This document shows positions 46,089-56,671 of a stretch of 64,000 nt of DNA, piece by piece. Where the stretch lies: contig JARFIW010000999.1 of NCBI GenBank assembly GCA_036346225.1, positions 851,001-915,000 on the forward strand, written 5' to 3'. Source of the stretch: Platerodrilus igneus. Taxonomy: Eukaryota; Arthropoda; Insecta; Coleoptera; Lycidae. How positions within the stretch are numbered: the stretch's first letter is position 1; every line of letters begins with the position of its first letter. Under the pieces are notes generated by a model. That model saw only the letters and a list, made by a program, of their open reading frames with translations. It did not search any database and had not been told where the DNA came from. The translations under genes and the position numbers were made by a program.

Positions 46089-46539
46089 GAATAAAACTTT
46101 AATGTTTGGCTACATGTACATCGAGCGAGGATTAGAATGGTACAAAGAACTAATACAAATGTCACTTGCAGAAGGTAGAGAACTACGTATTAACCCACGT
46201 AATTGTGTAGGAACTGTGTTATCAATTAATGGATATCGAAAGTACTTCTGCATGTTCCATATCAAACACACTGAAAGAAGAAAACCAAAAAAGGTCAAAT
46301 AATTCTTTAAAATTTCTAGTTTAAAGAAATTTTTGCAGATTAACAAAATCAAAACTGTACAAGACTGTGAAGCAGCGGCTTTTATTGGATTTAATTCGGA
46401 TACTTCAGAAGAATCGGAAAATGACATATTACTAGAAGAAAATTTGTTAGATGGTTTACCTAATTGGTTAGATCGTTTATTTGAAGGCAGTACACAAAGA
46501 TATCATTTTAACTATTGGCCAGATTTTCCAAATAAGTGA
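46089..46539 (+). CDS. DNAJC16: DNAJC16 exons 7-8 of the window (C-terminus and stop)
   Basis: Exon 46089-46293 completes the split codon and encodes LMFGYMYIERGLEWYKELIQ through VLSINGYRKYFCMFHIKH, ending in a lysine-rich run at AAG|GTCAAA. A 45-bp intron follows. Exon 46339-46539 encodes INKIKTVQDCEAAAFIGFNS, an acidic stretch, and GLPNWLDRLFEGS, with a final YHFNYWPDFPNK and TGA. The GLP-W--RL-EGS-QRY ending is the conserved tail of DNAJC16 proteins as I remember it. A polyadenylation signal lies 123 bp downstream. Confidence 0.85.
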
Positions 46540-46661
46540 TAAATGTTTTAATTTTTATTGTTATTATGTCGTGTTGTTTTTAGACTTCATTGTACAAGAG
46601 CCCATTGCTTTTGTAGGTTGTTATTTATTTGTTCAGTATTGATAGTGTATTCTAGTCACTT

Positions 46662-46667
46662 AATAAA
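46662..46667 (+). promoter_or_regulatory. Polyadenylation signal AATAAA of the DNAJC16-like gene
   Basis: AATAAA lies 123 bp after the stop codon, followed by a T-rich stretch (TTGTTTTTTTTATTATT). Position and context fit a short 3' UTR. Confidence 0.6.
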
Positions 46668-46858
46668 GTAATTGTTTTTTTTATTATTATATGTCGTTGA
46701 ACATTTTATTACTGGCGGTAACCTTCGCACAGTTCTTAAATATACAACATGGATGTTATCAAGTAAACGATACTATAAAGAATCACATAGTTTAAAATTG
46801 GTAATACGTTCACATTACGTTAAATAGAAACCGGATGGAAAATGTGGTAATTAATGTT

Positions 46859-47114
46859 GTCCAAGGTCCCAGATTCGAATCCCGACACGGTCCGCTTGAA
46901 AAATGTTAGACGAGTATTTTTCACAAAAATACACCCTCGTTCGGATGAGAGATAAAATGCAGGTATCGTGTGGGAGTGTTGTCACGCACGTTAAAGATCC
47001 CTGCCTTGCTTGGAACAGCAAGGGTTCGGCAAAATTCTAAATTTTCAGGTAAAAAAAACTCGCTTCCTGGCCAATGTAGTACCTTCGGGTGAAGCATTGG
47101 AAAATCACATGTAA
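46859..47114 (+). mobile_element. tRNA-derived SINE, copy 3 (5'-truncated)
   Basis: Flanked by a 13-bp direct repeat GGTAATTAATGTT (46846-46858 and 47115-47127). Starts just before the B box (GATTCGAATCCCGACACGG) and shares the whole body and the ACATGTAA end with copy 1. It lies 3' of the DNAJC16-like gene. Confidence 0.88.
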
Positions 47115-47127
47115 GGTAATTAATGTT

Positions 47128-47928
47128 AAATGGGCAAAATGAATACGGACATACCTTGTTTATTACAATTTCATGCATGACATTTTAATAATTTTTTAGT
47201 TCTATAAAGGGAATTCGGGCAATAAATTAAAACAACATAACCCTACTTATATAATACATAGTTGCACGTAACTCAGGTCAATAATTTATTTCAAAACTAC
47301 AAAAAGAAAAACATTTCAATATTACATATTTTGAAGTCATATACAAAGATGCAAGGATGAATAATTACCAGAGATGTGTAAACAAAATAATCACAATAGT
47401 AAATTTTGGTAGCATGATCATGTTACTTTAAGAAAGCATTTGAAATAATAAAAGGAGTAAATAGTAGTAGGGTCTTCAATATGCATGTTTCATACAGAAA
47501 TTACCCCAAAAATTGAAGAGCTTTTAACAATTTTTAGTAGAATTGAGCAAAATTAACATTGCGGGGAAACACGTTTAGTTATAATGCAAAGTAACCCCCA
47601 AACAGAATAATAGTAATTGATTACATTGTAGTTTAATCACTTAAATACAGAAGATTGTGATTTAGTAAAACAAATATCAATTTACAGGTGATCTAACCAG
47701 ACATCATACCAAACAAAACGTTACAATATATCCAATTTCAAGATCGTTGAATACATTCAATAACATTAATCACGCATTTTTTGCGTGTTTCAATACAAGC
47801 TCAATATTAAAATCGTAATACTATGACATACTACTTGAAATATGGAGAGTGGGAGAAAGGACAGAAGCTATACACTGGACAAAAACAAAGAATTCATTAT
47901 TTGTGAGCCGGAGACGAGAACACATAAA
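47128..47928. other. AT-rich intergenic stretch, nothing recognised
   Basis: No gene or repeat structure seen between the SINE and the BEL/Pao element, except a short CACGCATTTTTTGCGTG inverted repeat near 47772. Confidence 0.4.
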
Positions 47929-47933
47929 GGTGA

Positions 47934-49159
47934 CTGTTTGCTCTCTTTGTCGCACGTTGTTGTGCTTAAATTTAAGTTATTTTAAATTCTTAGTTGTAAA
48001 TCAAATACTAAAGCTGTCATCTCTTGTCCCGTTATATCCTGTCGTAAAACCTCTTTTGTACATGTGAAAATTAAGTTGAAAAGGGGTAGTGAGAAAACAC
48101 TCTCTCGTCGACATCAAAGCGAAACAGTTGTTTGTTCGGTAAAGTGAGTTAGTCAATAGTGCCGTCGAATGTGAATTTATCGATAAACCCCTAGAAAACA
48201 GTGAAAGTGCAAGCGTAACACTTACTATAATTCGCATACAGTCCACTTAGTTGAAGAGTAGGAACTTGTTACGTGCCAAAGTGGCCCTTAAACATTGTGT
48301 TTAGGTTAAGTTTGATGTGCGGAGGTTTCGCGCCATAAATTTCAAAAGACGCGGTGCGCGGAATTTTAAAAGACTAGGCGCGTACTTCCGATACCTCACA
48401 GTGCGTTTGCGCAAATCGCGCGACGCGAGAGGGTTGGACGAATAACTTCGCGCCGACGTGTAAAAGACAAAAGAGTGGGGACTAGTTTCCGTGACGCTCT
48501 TAAACGTGGGTGTTTGCCTTTGATCTTCGAGCGGAGTGGACGCTTAGAGGTATCGTATCGTGCTTATCTTATCTATGTAGATTTCCTTTGCCTAATTGTC
48601 TTTGTTGTCGACCTTTACCATGTTCCCGTCTTTCCCTGCATAGGTAGGTAATCTGGAGCCGTAGACGAACCGTACTCCACGACCCTGGACGACGAACTCA
48701 TGATTGCCGTAGCTGGCCGAAGCGCTTGAAGGAGCTTGACAGGAGTCACCATCTTTAATTACCGCAAAAGGGCTTTGAGTAGCCTGATGGACTTGAAAAG
48801 AAGTCAACTTTAACGCAGGGACATATCCATGTGAGTAATTTTTGTACTATCTTTTGTCTGAAATTTATGTATTTTTTTCCGATTATGGCGTAATATAATT
48901 TGTGCATTGGTTACGTCATTGGCAGTGGCAACGCGGAATCAGTAATAAGGTTGTCGTTACCATCCGCCAGGGGCGTTGCTCGCTTTCTTATTCATTGCGC
49001 TTGCGCGATGTATTTATCGACTTTTTTAACTGTAATTATCGACTCTTTAATTGGAAGAATTATCGCCTTTTTAAACCGTAAGAAACTACATCTTAGAACA
49101 ATAAAACAACGTGGAGGTAAGTCGATATACAAATTTATAAGACCACCTCGCTTTAAACA
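47934..49159 (+). repeat. 5' LTR of the BEL/Pao element (with an 817-bp insert)
   Basis: Starts TGTTTGCTCTCTTTGTCGC and ends TTTAAACA at 49159. Without the insert it is about 405 bp, compared with 395 bp for the 3' LTR. It is followed by TGGTCTTCGTAACTGG, a likely primer binding site. Confidence 0.88.
48267..49083. mobile_element. 817-bp LTR-like insert in the BEL 5' LTR
   Basis: Starts TGTTACG and ends CGTAAGA, near-inverted ends (CGTAACA expected), flanked by AACT at 48263-48266 and 49084-49087. The BEL LTR continues on both sides. It is more GC-rich than its surroundings (CGCGCCATAAATTTC, GCGCGGAATTTTAAAAG). No coding sequence; probably a solo LTR. Confidence 0.75.
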
Positions 49160-49199
49160 TGGTCTTCGTAACTGGATTTTTTAATTAATTAATTAGTTC

Positions 49200-49835
49200 C
49201 TATTCCTTTCGCTCTTTATTTATTTATTTACAATATCCAACAGGACAATGTTCCCTTTATAGGATAAGGTTAAAGCACTTATTATGTAAAGTAATCTTAT
49301 TATCTACTATAATATTGGTAATAATGGTTTTGTGACAGTAAATTTTTGACAACACCACATACTCTGGTTCTTAAGGATAATTTTTATACTGCGCAGTGAT
49401 GTGTTGAAAATGTCAATCAATTCAGCACAGCCATTATAATTGGTGAACATTTGATGTAAAGGAGACTTCCTCAAAACATTGGTATGTACCTGTGGCAAAT
49501 AAAATGTGTTTTTTTGTCTTGAAGCAGTTCTAGGAACACAAAGTGAGATTTTAGAAAGCATGGAATTGCACATAATGATATTATTAACCAGCTTATATAA
49601 GGATATAATGGACTGTACATAGCGGCCATATTGTAGACTTTCTACAAATGTAGTAACCAGAATATCCTGTGGTATACCTCGAGCTGGATAATAACCAAAA
49701 AGAAAGAAGTGAATGGTCTTTTTTGCGTTGGATCCTTTCAAGTTTTAAACAATGTATATTGTAGTTAGGGTTCCAAACTGTTGATGCATATTCCAGTATG
49801 CATCTTATAAATGCACAATAAAGAGTATGTAGAGT
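49200..49835 (-). mobile_element. Non-LTR retrotransposon 3' fragment
   Basis: Minus strand reads ILEYASTVWNPNYNIHCLKL and ERIQRK, then LSKISLCVPRTASRQKNTFY and HTNVLRKSPLHQMFTNYN: the C-terminal end of a non-LTR RT protein. It ends in an AAATAAATAAATAAA tail (49215-49235). It lies in the BEL leader. One frameshift near 49740. Confidence 0.75.
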
Positions 49836-50282
49836 GTAGATACTTTAATTTAATAATTGTTGTAGTTTTCATTATGTTTGAGGGTGTTACAAAGAGACTA
49901 ACATTGTGCTTGCACATTTAATGGTAGAAACATTTGGTCGTAACGGTAGATTTTACAATATATCCCTTGTCCTTTGTCGCAAAGATAAGTGTCGGTCGTC
50001 GGTTTTCTTTATGTAAACTATTGATGAGGGGTTGTATTTTAAATTCTTACCTTATTTTTCGTCGTTAAGTTTAAGGAATCACTTGGGTTCATTGAACTTA
50101 GTATAACAAAGGGGTTTGTATTTATGTGAAACGCTTTGTCGGGCGAGCACTGTAATTAGTTGCATTTGGCCATTAATAATTTAATTTCGTAGATTACTTA
50201 GTTGTCGTAGCGTATTTGAGTACGCATTGTTTTTGCATTAATTTTTATTGTCGTTCATTAATCATTTATCAGATATGGTTAT

Positions 50283-52295
50283 CTAAGATCGTAACATCTA
50301 AACTAAACTGTATACCAGAAAGTCTATGTGATCCGGACCAAATAAATGCATTTTTCATAGACTCTGTAAACAAGCTAAAAACCAACCCTCCACAACATAT
50401 GTTTCAATTTTATAATAACAATCAGTTTAATAGCAATATCTTATTCTCATTTTCTACTACTACAACTGATAAGGTTCTGAAAGCTGTCAAATCCATTAAG
50501 TCTAATGCTATTGGAAGTGACTCTATATCTATTTTTATGTTAAAATTATGCGAAAAAAAAATTATTGAACCCATCACTAATATTATTAATAATTGTACTA
50601 TAAAAGATATTTTCCAGAATGTTGAAACTGGCTCTCATTACGCCTATACCTAAAGTTAATAAAGTCATTAATTTGTCTGAGTTAAGACCTATTAGTATTC
50701 TTCCGCCTCTATCAAAAATTTTGAAAAATTATATATGAACAAATCCACGAATTCACTTCTTTTGCACAAATCATACCTGCAAATCAATCTGGCTTTAGAG
50801 TGGGGCATAGTACCACCGGTGCATTAATCAAAGTTACTAACGATATTCTTCAGTCTTCTGATTTGGATTTGGTTAGTGTTCTAGTGTTGTTGGACTACTC
50901 TAAAGCGTTTGACACCATAGACTACAATTTACTTCTTGCTAAATTAAAATATTACGGATTTGACAAAACTCACTACATCTTATGCGGTCTTATTTATGTA
51001 ATAGGAAGCAGTTGGTTAATGTTAGTGGTAAAACGTCTCTAACAAAATATATAACTAGTGGAGTACCTCAAGGTACAATCTTAGGTCCTCTGCTTTTTTT
51101 GCTGTATACAGCTGACTTCGCAAGTAAACTTCGTAATTGTCAATCTAGATTTTACGCTGACGATTCACAAATATATTTCTCATTTAAAATTAATCAGTTA
51201 CCAGTTGCAAATGCACAGATCAATGAAGATCTAAAGGAGCTTTCTGATTTTGGAGCAAATCATTCCTTAGCTATTAACCCTAACAAATCGGTAGCAATTA
51301 TTTTTGGGCCTGAGAAAACAGGAAGATAGTTGTTGATAACATAAATCTAGTGGTAAATGCCGAAAAATTGAAATACAAAATCACGTTAAAAACTTAGGAC
51401 TGGCGGTTGACTTTAAATTACGATTTGATTGTCATATAAATAATTTAGTTAAAAGATCATACATAATTCTGCGTAAATTGTATGTTAACAAAGATTCGTT
51501 AAATCAAAAGCTTCGTAAAATGCTTTGCGAGTCACTTATCTTGTCTGCATTTGATTATGGTGATGTTGTTTACGGTCCCTGTTTAGACTCTATTACTACA
51601 GCAAGGGTTCAAAGAATACAGAATGATCGTCTTAGATTTATTTTCAATTTAAGGAAATTCGATCACATTTCTGAATCGCTGGGCCAGTCGGGCTGGTTAA
51701 AAACGGAAAACAGGCGGTTACTGCATCTTGCAACCTTTACGCATAAAATTGTAAATTCTCTATCGGCACCAATTTATATAAAAAATTTGCTACTACCGCG
51801 TAGCAGTTGTTATTCTGTCCAGGTAAGATCTCGTGACTTGTTGCATGTACAGCGGCACTCAACCACCCTCTTCCAGAGGTCATTCCAGTACACTGCAGTT
51901 AAATTATATAATTCAATTGACAACTCCATGAAAACCAAATCGGTATCAAGTTTTAAACTATCATTTAAAAAGTATTTACTTTCAACACAATAAATTCACT
52001 GATCTATACATTTATATATTCTCATTTGTTCTCATACTCTTTAGCAGAAATAAGTGTTGGCTCATAAAGTACCAACTTAATGTTAGTGTTAAACTGTTTG
52101 CAGTGGCGTTCACACCAGAATTATAAACATCCGGCTTCTTTTACATGTTTCTATTCTTATTTGTAAATTAATTTTTATTGTATTGTTAGTTGCAGGTTAA
52201 GTGGTAGAACAGCCTTTGGCTTCGCCTGTTATACTACAATCTTATTTTTTTTGTTATAGAACTTATTAATAAACAATAAAGACGATATTATTATT
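50283..52295 (+). mobile_element. Non-LTR retrotransposon C, 5'-truncated, inserted at the BEL gag start
   Basis: Flanked by a 10-bp direct repeat ATATGGTTAT (50273-50282 and 52296-52305). RT blocks: LITPIPKVNKVINLSELRPI, NQSGFRVGHSTTGAL near 50780, VLLDYSKAFDTIDYNLLLAK near 50890, SGVPQGTILGPLLFLLYTAD near 51058, FYADDSQIYF near 51150 (intact YADD), and LILSAFDYGDVVYGP near 51535. Frameshifts fall near 50640, 50745, 51000 and 51330. The tail is ATTATTATT, not poly(A). Endonuclease missing. Confidence 0.85.
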
Positions 52296-52297
52296 AT

Positions 52298-53932
52298 ATG
52301 GTTATATCAATTGATAAAGCTATTCTTGAAGCTAGATTTGTAGTTAAAAGGTTGGATCATATATACAGTAAGATTAATCAACCGAAAAATGTATCAATTG
52401 CTTTACTTAGAGCATCGATTAAAAGTGTCGAGCAAATTGAATCTCATTTCAAGTCTTTTTGCAAGGATATTTTCTTTGATGAGGAAAGTGAACAATTGAA
52501 CGAATTCTCGGCTCTTAAAGTGAAAATCGATGATTATCTATTAGATATTCGTATTATCGCTGAACAATGTGAATTAGATCGCGTAGAAAATAAGCCGAAG
52601 GTGGAAAATATGAATAATTCTTTGTCTGTAAATAGTGAGATTTGCTTGAAACATCTTTCTGTCCCGCGGTTCGGATTTTGAGAGTTATCATGCAATTTAT
52701 AAGTGATTGATTCATGATAGATGTCAGTTTGTCACCCGTTGAAAAATTTTGCTATCTCGTTGATACACTAGATGAGTCGTTGCGTGCGTTAATAAAACAT
52801 TTGCCATTAAATTATTGTGCATACGATGAAGCATATAAAATCATTACTAATTGTTCACTCCAAGCGGTTATTACTTTCAACATATTTTAATGCTCGCGAA
52901 AAATGCCCTAGGGTCATGTTTAAGTAAAATTTAGTTATTTTGAGTTTTGCAGCCTTATGGGCATTAGTTTCGGTTATCTTCGTTATTCCCGCTCGCCATT
53001 TAGAAGACTGATAAGAAGTTAGTTGCTCGTCACCATCGTTTTGGTTAATATGGCGATCGCAAACACTGGTAAGTTTTAATTTTCGTACTTACAATGCTTT
53101 GTCATGTTAAATTAACACATTCGTCGTCGATACAGTTGACTAGCTCGTAAAATACGCCAACAGGTCAGTTCCTCTGACTCGCATACGGAACTCCGGCTAT
53201 TAATTAGTTGTTTTGATGAAAATATATTCGCGTTAAAGCAGATGAAAATAGATTTATTAGATTTCGTGTTGTTTAATCTGTTATCGAAAAATTAGATACA
53301 AACATTTTAAAGCGTTTCGAATTAGCAAATAGTTACGAGATTCCCTCGTTTAAAAATTTAAGGTCGTACATTAAAAAACAATGTAAAGTATTGGAAATAA
53401 ATGACATTGCTTCAGGAACATGCTTAAAATATCGAGATTCTGTGAAACAAAGGGAAAAAGGAAAGTTTGTTAGCACTTCGGCTAAAACTTCTTTAGTTGG
53501 TACCACCAATGAAGGTAAAAATTGTAGTTTATGTGAAGCTGTGCATCCTATTTATAGATGTAAGTAGTTTCTCGATAAAACCCCTCAAGAAAGATTTGAG
53601 GTGGGAAAGGTTAAAAAGTTGTGTATTAAATGTTTAAATACTTCACATGTGATGAAAAATTGTAAGTTAGATTGGTCGAATAAAAAATGTCAACAGTTGC
53701 ACAATTCGTTACTTCACTTTGATAAACGAGAAAAATCGGTGTCCCAACGCAGACAAACTCATCGTCAAAGGTCAGCGTCTCCTCGGAGAGCAGTGCCTAG
53801 ACTTGCGTCTACTTGTAGACCTAGTGAAGACAATCCGTCGTCGGCAGTTGTACATGAACAACCTACCACTAGCTCGTTAATTTCGACGTCATTAGAACAC
53901 ACAAACACGCTGTTAGCTACGGCATTGGTGTA
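52298..53932 (+). pseudogene. BEL/Pao gag with zinc knuckles
   Basis: ATG at 52298 lies inside the target duplication of element C and is the likely original start. The first part (52298-52678) is helical with VVKRLDHIYSKINQ. After a stop, SPVEKFCYLVDTLDESLRAL near 52735 fits the DUF1759 Gag region. An interruption of about 315 bp near 52900-53215 is followed by FALKQMKIDLLDFVLFN and SFKNLRSYIKKQCKVLE. The knuckles read CSLCEAVHPIYRC, then a stop, then KLCIKCLNTSHVMKNCKLDW near 53610. An Arg/Ser-rich tail ends at 53932, one stop codon before the protease. Confidence 0.8.
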
Positions 53933-53933
53933 G

Positions 53934-54446
53934 GTGCTTGATTATACAGGAAAATTGCAACCTGTTCATGTAATATTAGATAACGGATCCATGGAAAGTT
54001 TTATGACTGAAAGGTGCCATCAGAAATTAGGTTTAAGGAAACGGAGAGCCAATGTCACTGTTCAAAGACTGGGCTTGAATTCGTCGTTGGTGTCTGGTGC
54101 ACTACCGTGTGTAGTCAGCCCTTCGGGAGCATGGTCTCCAGCATATGAAATTGAGTGTTATATTTTACCTGACATTCGTAATCAATTACCTTCGTCGTCG
54201 ATAGGGGTCAAGGAATGGTTGCATACTCGAGGTTTGACCTTAGCTGATCCTAATTTTAATATTCTGGGTAAAATTGATATGCCACTCAGAGCGGAAAGCT
54301 TTGCTCAAGTTTTGTTGAACGAATCTCGTTGGGGTGTCGCTAACGAGCCAGTTGCTATTAAAACAACCTTTGGTTGGGTTTTACGGGAAAGGTCGTTTCC
54401 CCGAATAATTCTATTACGTCGTTGTGTGCTTTCGTTGATCCCTTAG
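53934..54446 (+). pseudogene. BEL/Pao aspartic protease
   Basis: LQPVHVILDNGSMESFMTER carries the active site in the form D-N-G-S, where BEL/Pao proteases usually have D-S-G-S. LPCVVSPSGAWSPAYEIECY and a following ILPDIRNQLPSSS are in the expected order, then LADPNFNILGKID... toward the RT linker. The frame ends at 54446 after a shift near 54385. The change beside the catalytic Asp may or may not abolish activity. It follows gag in the same frame across one stop. Confidence 0.8.
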
Positions 54447-54533
54447 ACAGTGACATTAGTCGATTTTGGGAATTAGAAAATATTCCCTTCAAGAAACACA
54501 TTTCTCCTGAAGAAGAAAATTGAAAAGGAATTT

Positions 54534-55247
54534 GTGGGAAATTATAGACATAACAAGGATGGTCGTTTTGTAGTGCCCTTGCCCTTTAAAATTTCTGAAT
54601 CTTCATTTGTGGGTACGAGATCGATTTGTATCAAGAGATTTTTGTCATTAGAACATCGTTTGCTAAAAAATCCTGAATTGTATTCGGATTATAAAAAATT
54701 TATGGAGGATTATTTGAAAAGCGGACACTTGGTTCAAGTGCAATTGCCTGAAAATTCGTCGGTTCATGAGAAAATGTATTACATTCCCCACCATGCTGTA
54801 CATAAGCGTGATACCACTACCACCAAATTGCGTGTGGTTTTCAATGCCTCGTGTCCGGATCAATCTGGAAATTCGTTAAATGATAGTTTGGCTATTGACC
54901 CTGCTCTGCAAAAAGACATTGAAGTTTTGTTATTGCACTTTCGTGTACATCCTATCGTAATTACAGCTGATATTAAACAAATGTATCGGCAGATTTTGGT
55001 TAAAGATACTCTTCATGATTATCAACGTATCGTCTGGAGATTTTCTCCCTCAGGTCCTATTATGGACTTTAAATTAAATACTGTGACTTATGGAGTTTCG
55101 TCTTTGCCTTTATTGGCCTTGCGTACTGTTCAAGAATTCGCAAGGTTAAAATCGATTAATTTTCCTTTCGCGTTATCGGTACTGGCGAGCGATACCTATG
55201 TTGATGATTTAGTCACTGGATGCAATTCGACTGAAGCTGCTAATTGA
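54534..55247 (+). pseudogene. BEL/Pao reverse transcriptase
   Basis: Blocks: GRFVVPLPFKISESSFVGTR, LRVVFNASCPDQSGNSLNDS, VITADIKQMYRQILVKD (first Asp), VTYGVSSLPLLALRTVQEFA and SDTYVDDLVTGCNS (YVDD box). This order is that of BEL/Pao RTs. The frame breaks at 54515 upstream (LEEENxKGICGKL region) and by a 1-base shift at 55247. It continues at once into the RNase H part. Confidence 0.88.
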
Positions 55248-56660
55248 TTAGTGAGTTGAATAGTATTTGCACTAGTGGTGGTTTTCAATTAAGAAAATGG
55301 AATAGTAATTGCCCGGAAGTGATGTACAACTTGAAGGAGTCCCTGTCCAGTTCGGAAACAATTATGTTTCATGATAAAGATAGTGGTTCTATAAAAATTT
55401 TGGGCCTTTCGTGGCACGCTCTTACAGAAGTATTTTTATTCAACTTAGATGTTGAAAAGCGCACTTGCACTAAGTGTAATATTTTGTCGGCTATCGCAAA
55501 AATTTTTGATCCTTTCGGTTTGATAGCGCCTATAGTACTTTTCGCTAAACGTTTAGTTCAAGATATTTGGCTTTTAGGCCTCGGTTGGGACCAAGAGCCG
55601 CCATTGGAAGTCGTACAAAAATGGAAACATTTTTTGGGCAAATTGCCAGTGGTTTCAAATATTGAGATTTTGCATCGCATCGTATGTAATAATTTTAAAA
55701 AGGCGGAGTTGCATGGATTCTGTGATGCTTCTGAAGCTGGGTATGCAGCTGTCATCTATTTTTGTTCGTTCGATTTAAAAGGTAAAATTACCATGTTATT
55801 AGTATGCGCAAAATCAAAGGTTGCTCCTACTAATCGCGTTTCATTGTCCCATCTCTAGAATTGTGTGCTGCCGTACTCTTGGCAGCTTTAGTAGATTTCG
55901 TCAAATATACTTATACAGATAGTTTATCATTTAGTAATATTTTCACGTGGTCAGATTCTACTGTTGTTTTGTCTTGGATTCGGTCTTCATCGCATAAGTG
56001 GAAGACATTCGTTAGCAATCACATTTCGCATATTCAAGAACGTATTCCTCCATCTTCGTGGTTTCATGTTAAGTCCCAGGATAACCCTGTGGATTGTGCC
56101 TCACGTGGACTTTTGGCATCAGAGTTGGTTCATCATCCATTATGGTGGACAGGGCCTTTCCTAGTTAGTGCGTCTTAGTGAAGGATGGCCAGTAACGTCG
56201 CTGCCAAAACTTATCGACTCATCTCAGATGGATGTTGAATATCACACTATGTCATTAACCATCGTTATGTCTGAGAATTTCTTAGATTTGTTGGTGGATA
56301 AATTTTCAAAACTGCAGAAAATTTATAATCATTACATGTATTTGTCATTTCATTCGTAATGTTCAATGTCCGACGGATTTGCATTCAAAATATTCTGATA
56401 GTCTGTCTCTAGCTCAGCAGCAAGAGGCTGTACATTTATTGATTAAAAGAGTTCAAACAAATGTTTTTGCCCAACATTGCAAATATTAAAACTGGAAAAC
56501 TTGTTAGTGAACAACTTCGTAGCCTTAGTCCGTTTCTAGATAGTCATGATTTGTTGAGGGTGGGCAGTCACCTACATAATTCAGAGTTATCGCATGATGC
56601 AAAATTTCCAATTTTGCTTCCTCGGTCGCATTGGTTGACTGAAATTATTATATTAGATTG
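55244..56660 (+). pseudogene. BEL/Pao RT connection, RNase H and integrase N-terminal region
   Basis: SGGFQLRKWNSNCPEVMYNL and RTCTKCNILSAIAKIFDPFG belong to the RT connection. AELHGFCDASEAGYAAVIYF near 55708 begins RNase H, followed after a stop at 55858 by FTWSDSTVVLSWIRSSSHKW near 55945 and QDNPVDCASRGLLASEL near 56080. The integrase entry is LSPFLDSHDLLRVGSHLHN near 56530 and FPILLPRSHWLTEIIILDCH near 56610, with the start of its zinc-binding HHCC motif. There the 1982-bp LTR cuts in. Stops at 55858, 56176 and 56358 and a shift near 56440 break it. Confidence 0.85.
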
Positions 56661-56671
56661 CCATGAAAGAC

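Larger units (their letters stand above)
7545..46539 (+). other. DNAJC16: DNAJC16-like host gene, 3' two thirds (eight exons)
   Basis: Eight exons join in phase with consensus GT..AG splice sites: 7545-7725, 7773-7959, 16668-16878, 16926-17119, 33061-33233, 33285-33512, 46089-46293 and 46339-46539. They code for about 525 residues ending at TGA (46537-46539). The order thioredoxin-like region, single membrane helix, basic linker and C-terminal region is that of DNAJC16 (ERdj8), an endoplasmic reticulum membrane J protein of about 780 residues in mammals. The J domain and the start of the thioredoxin fold are not in the window. The three long introns hold nearly all the transposons from 8 to 46 kb. 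The identity rests on remembered family sequence such as FVRNH-PY and LRYL-A-YYRERV. Confidence 0.8.
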
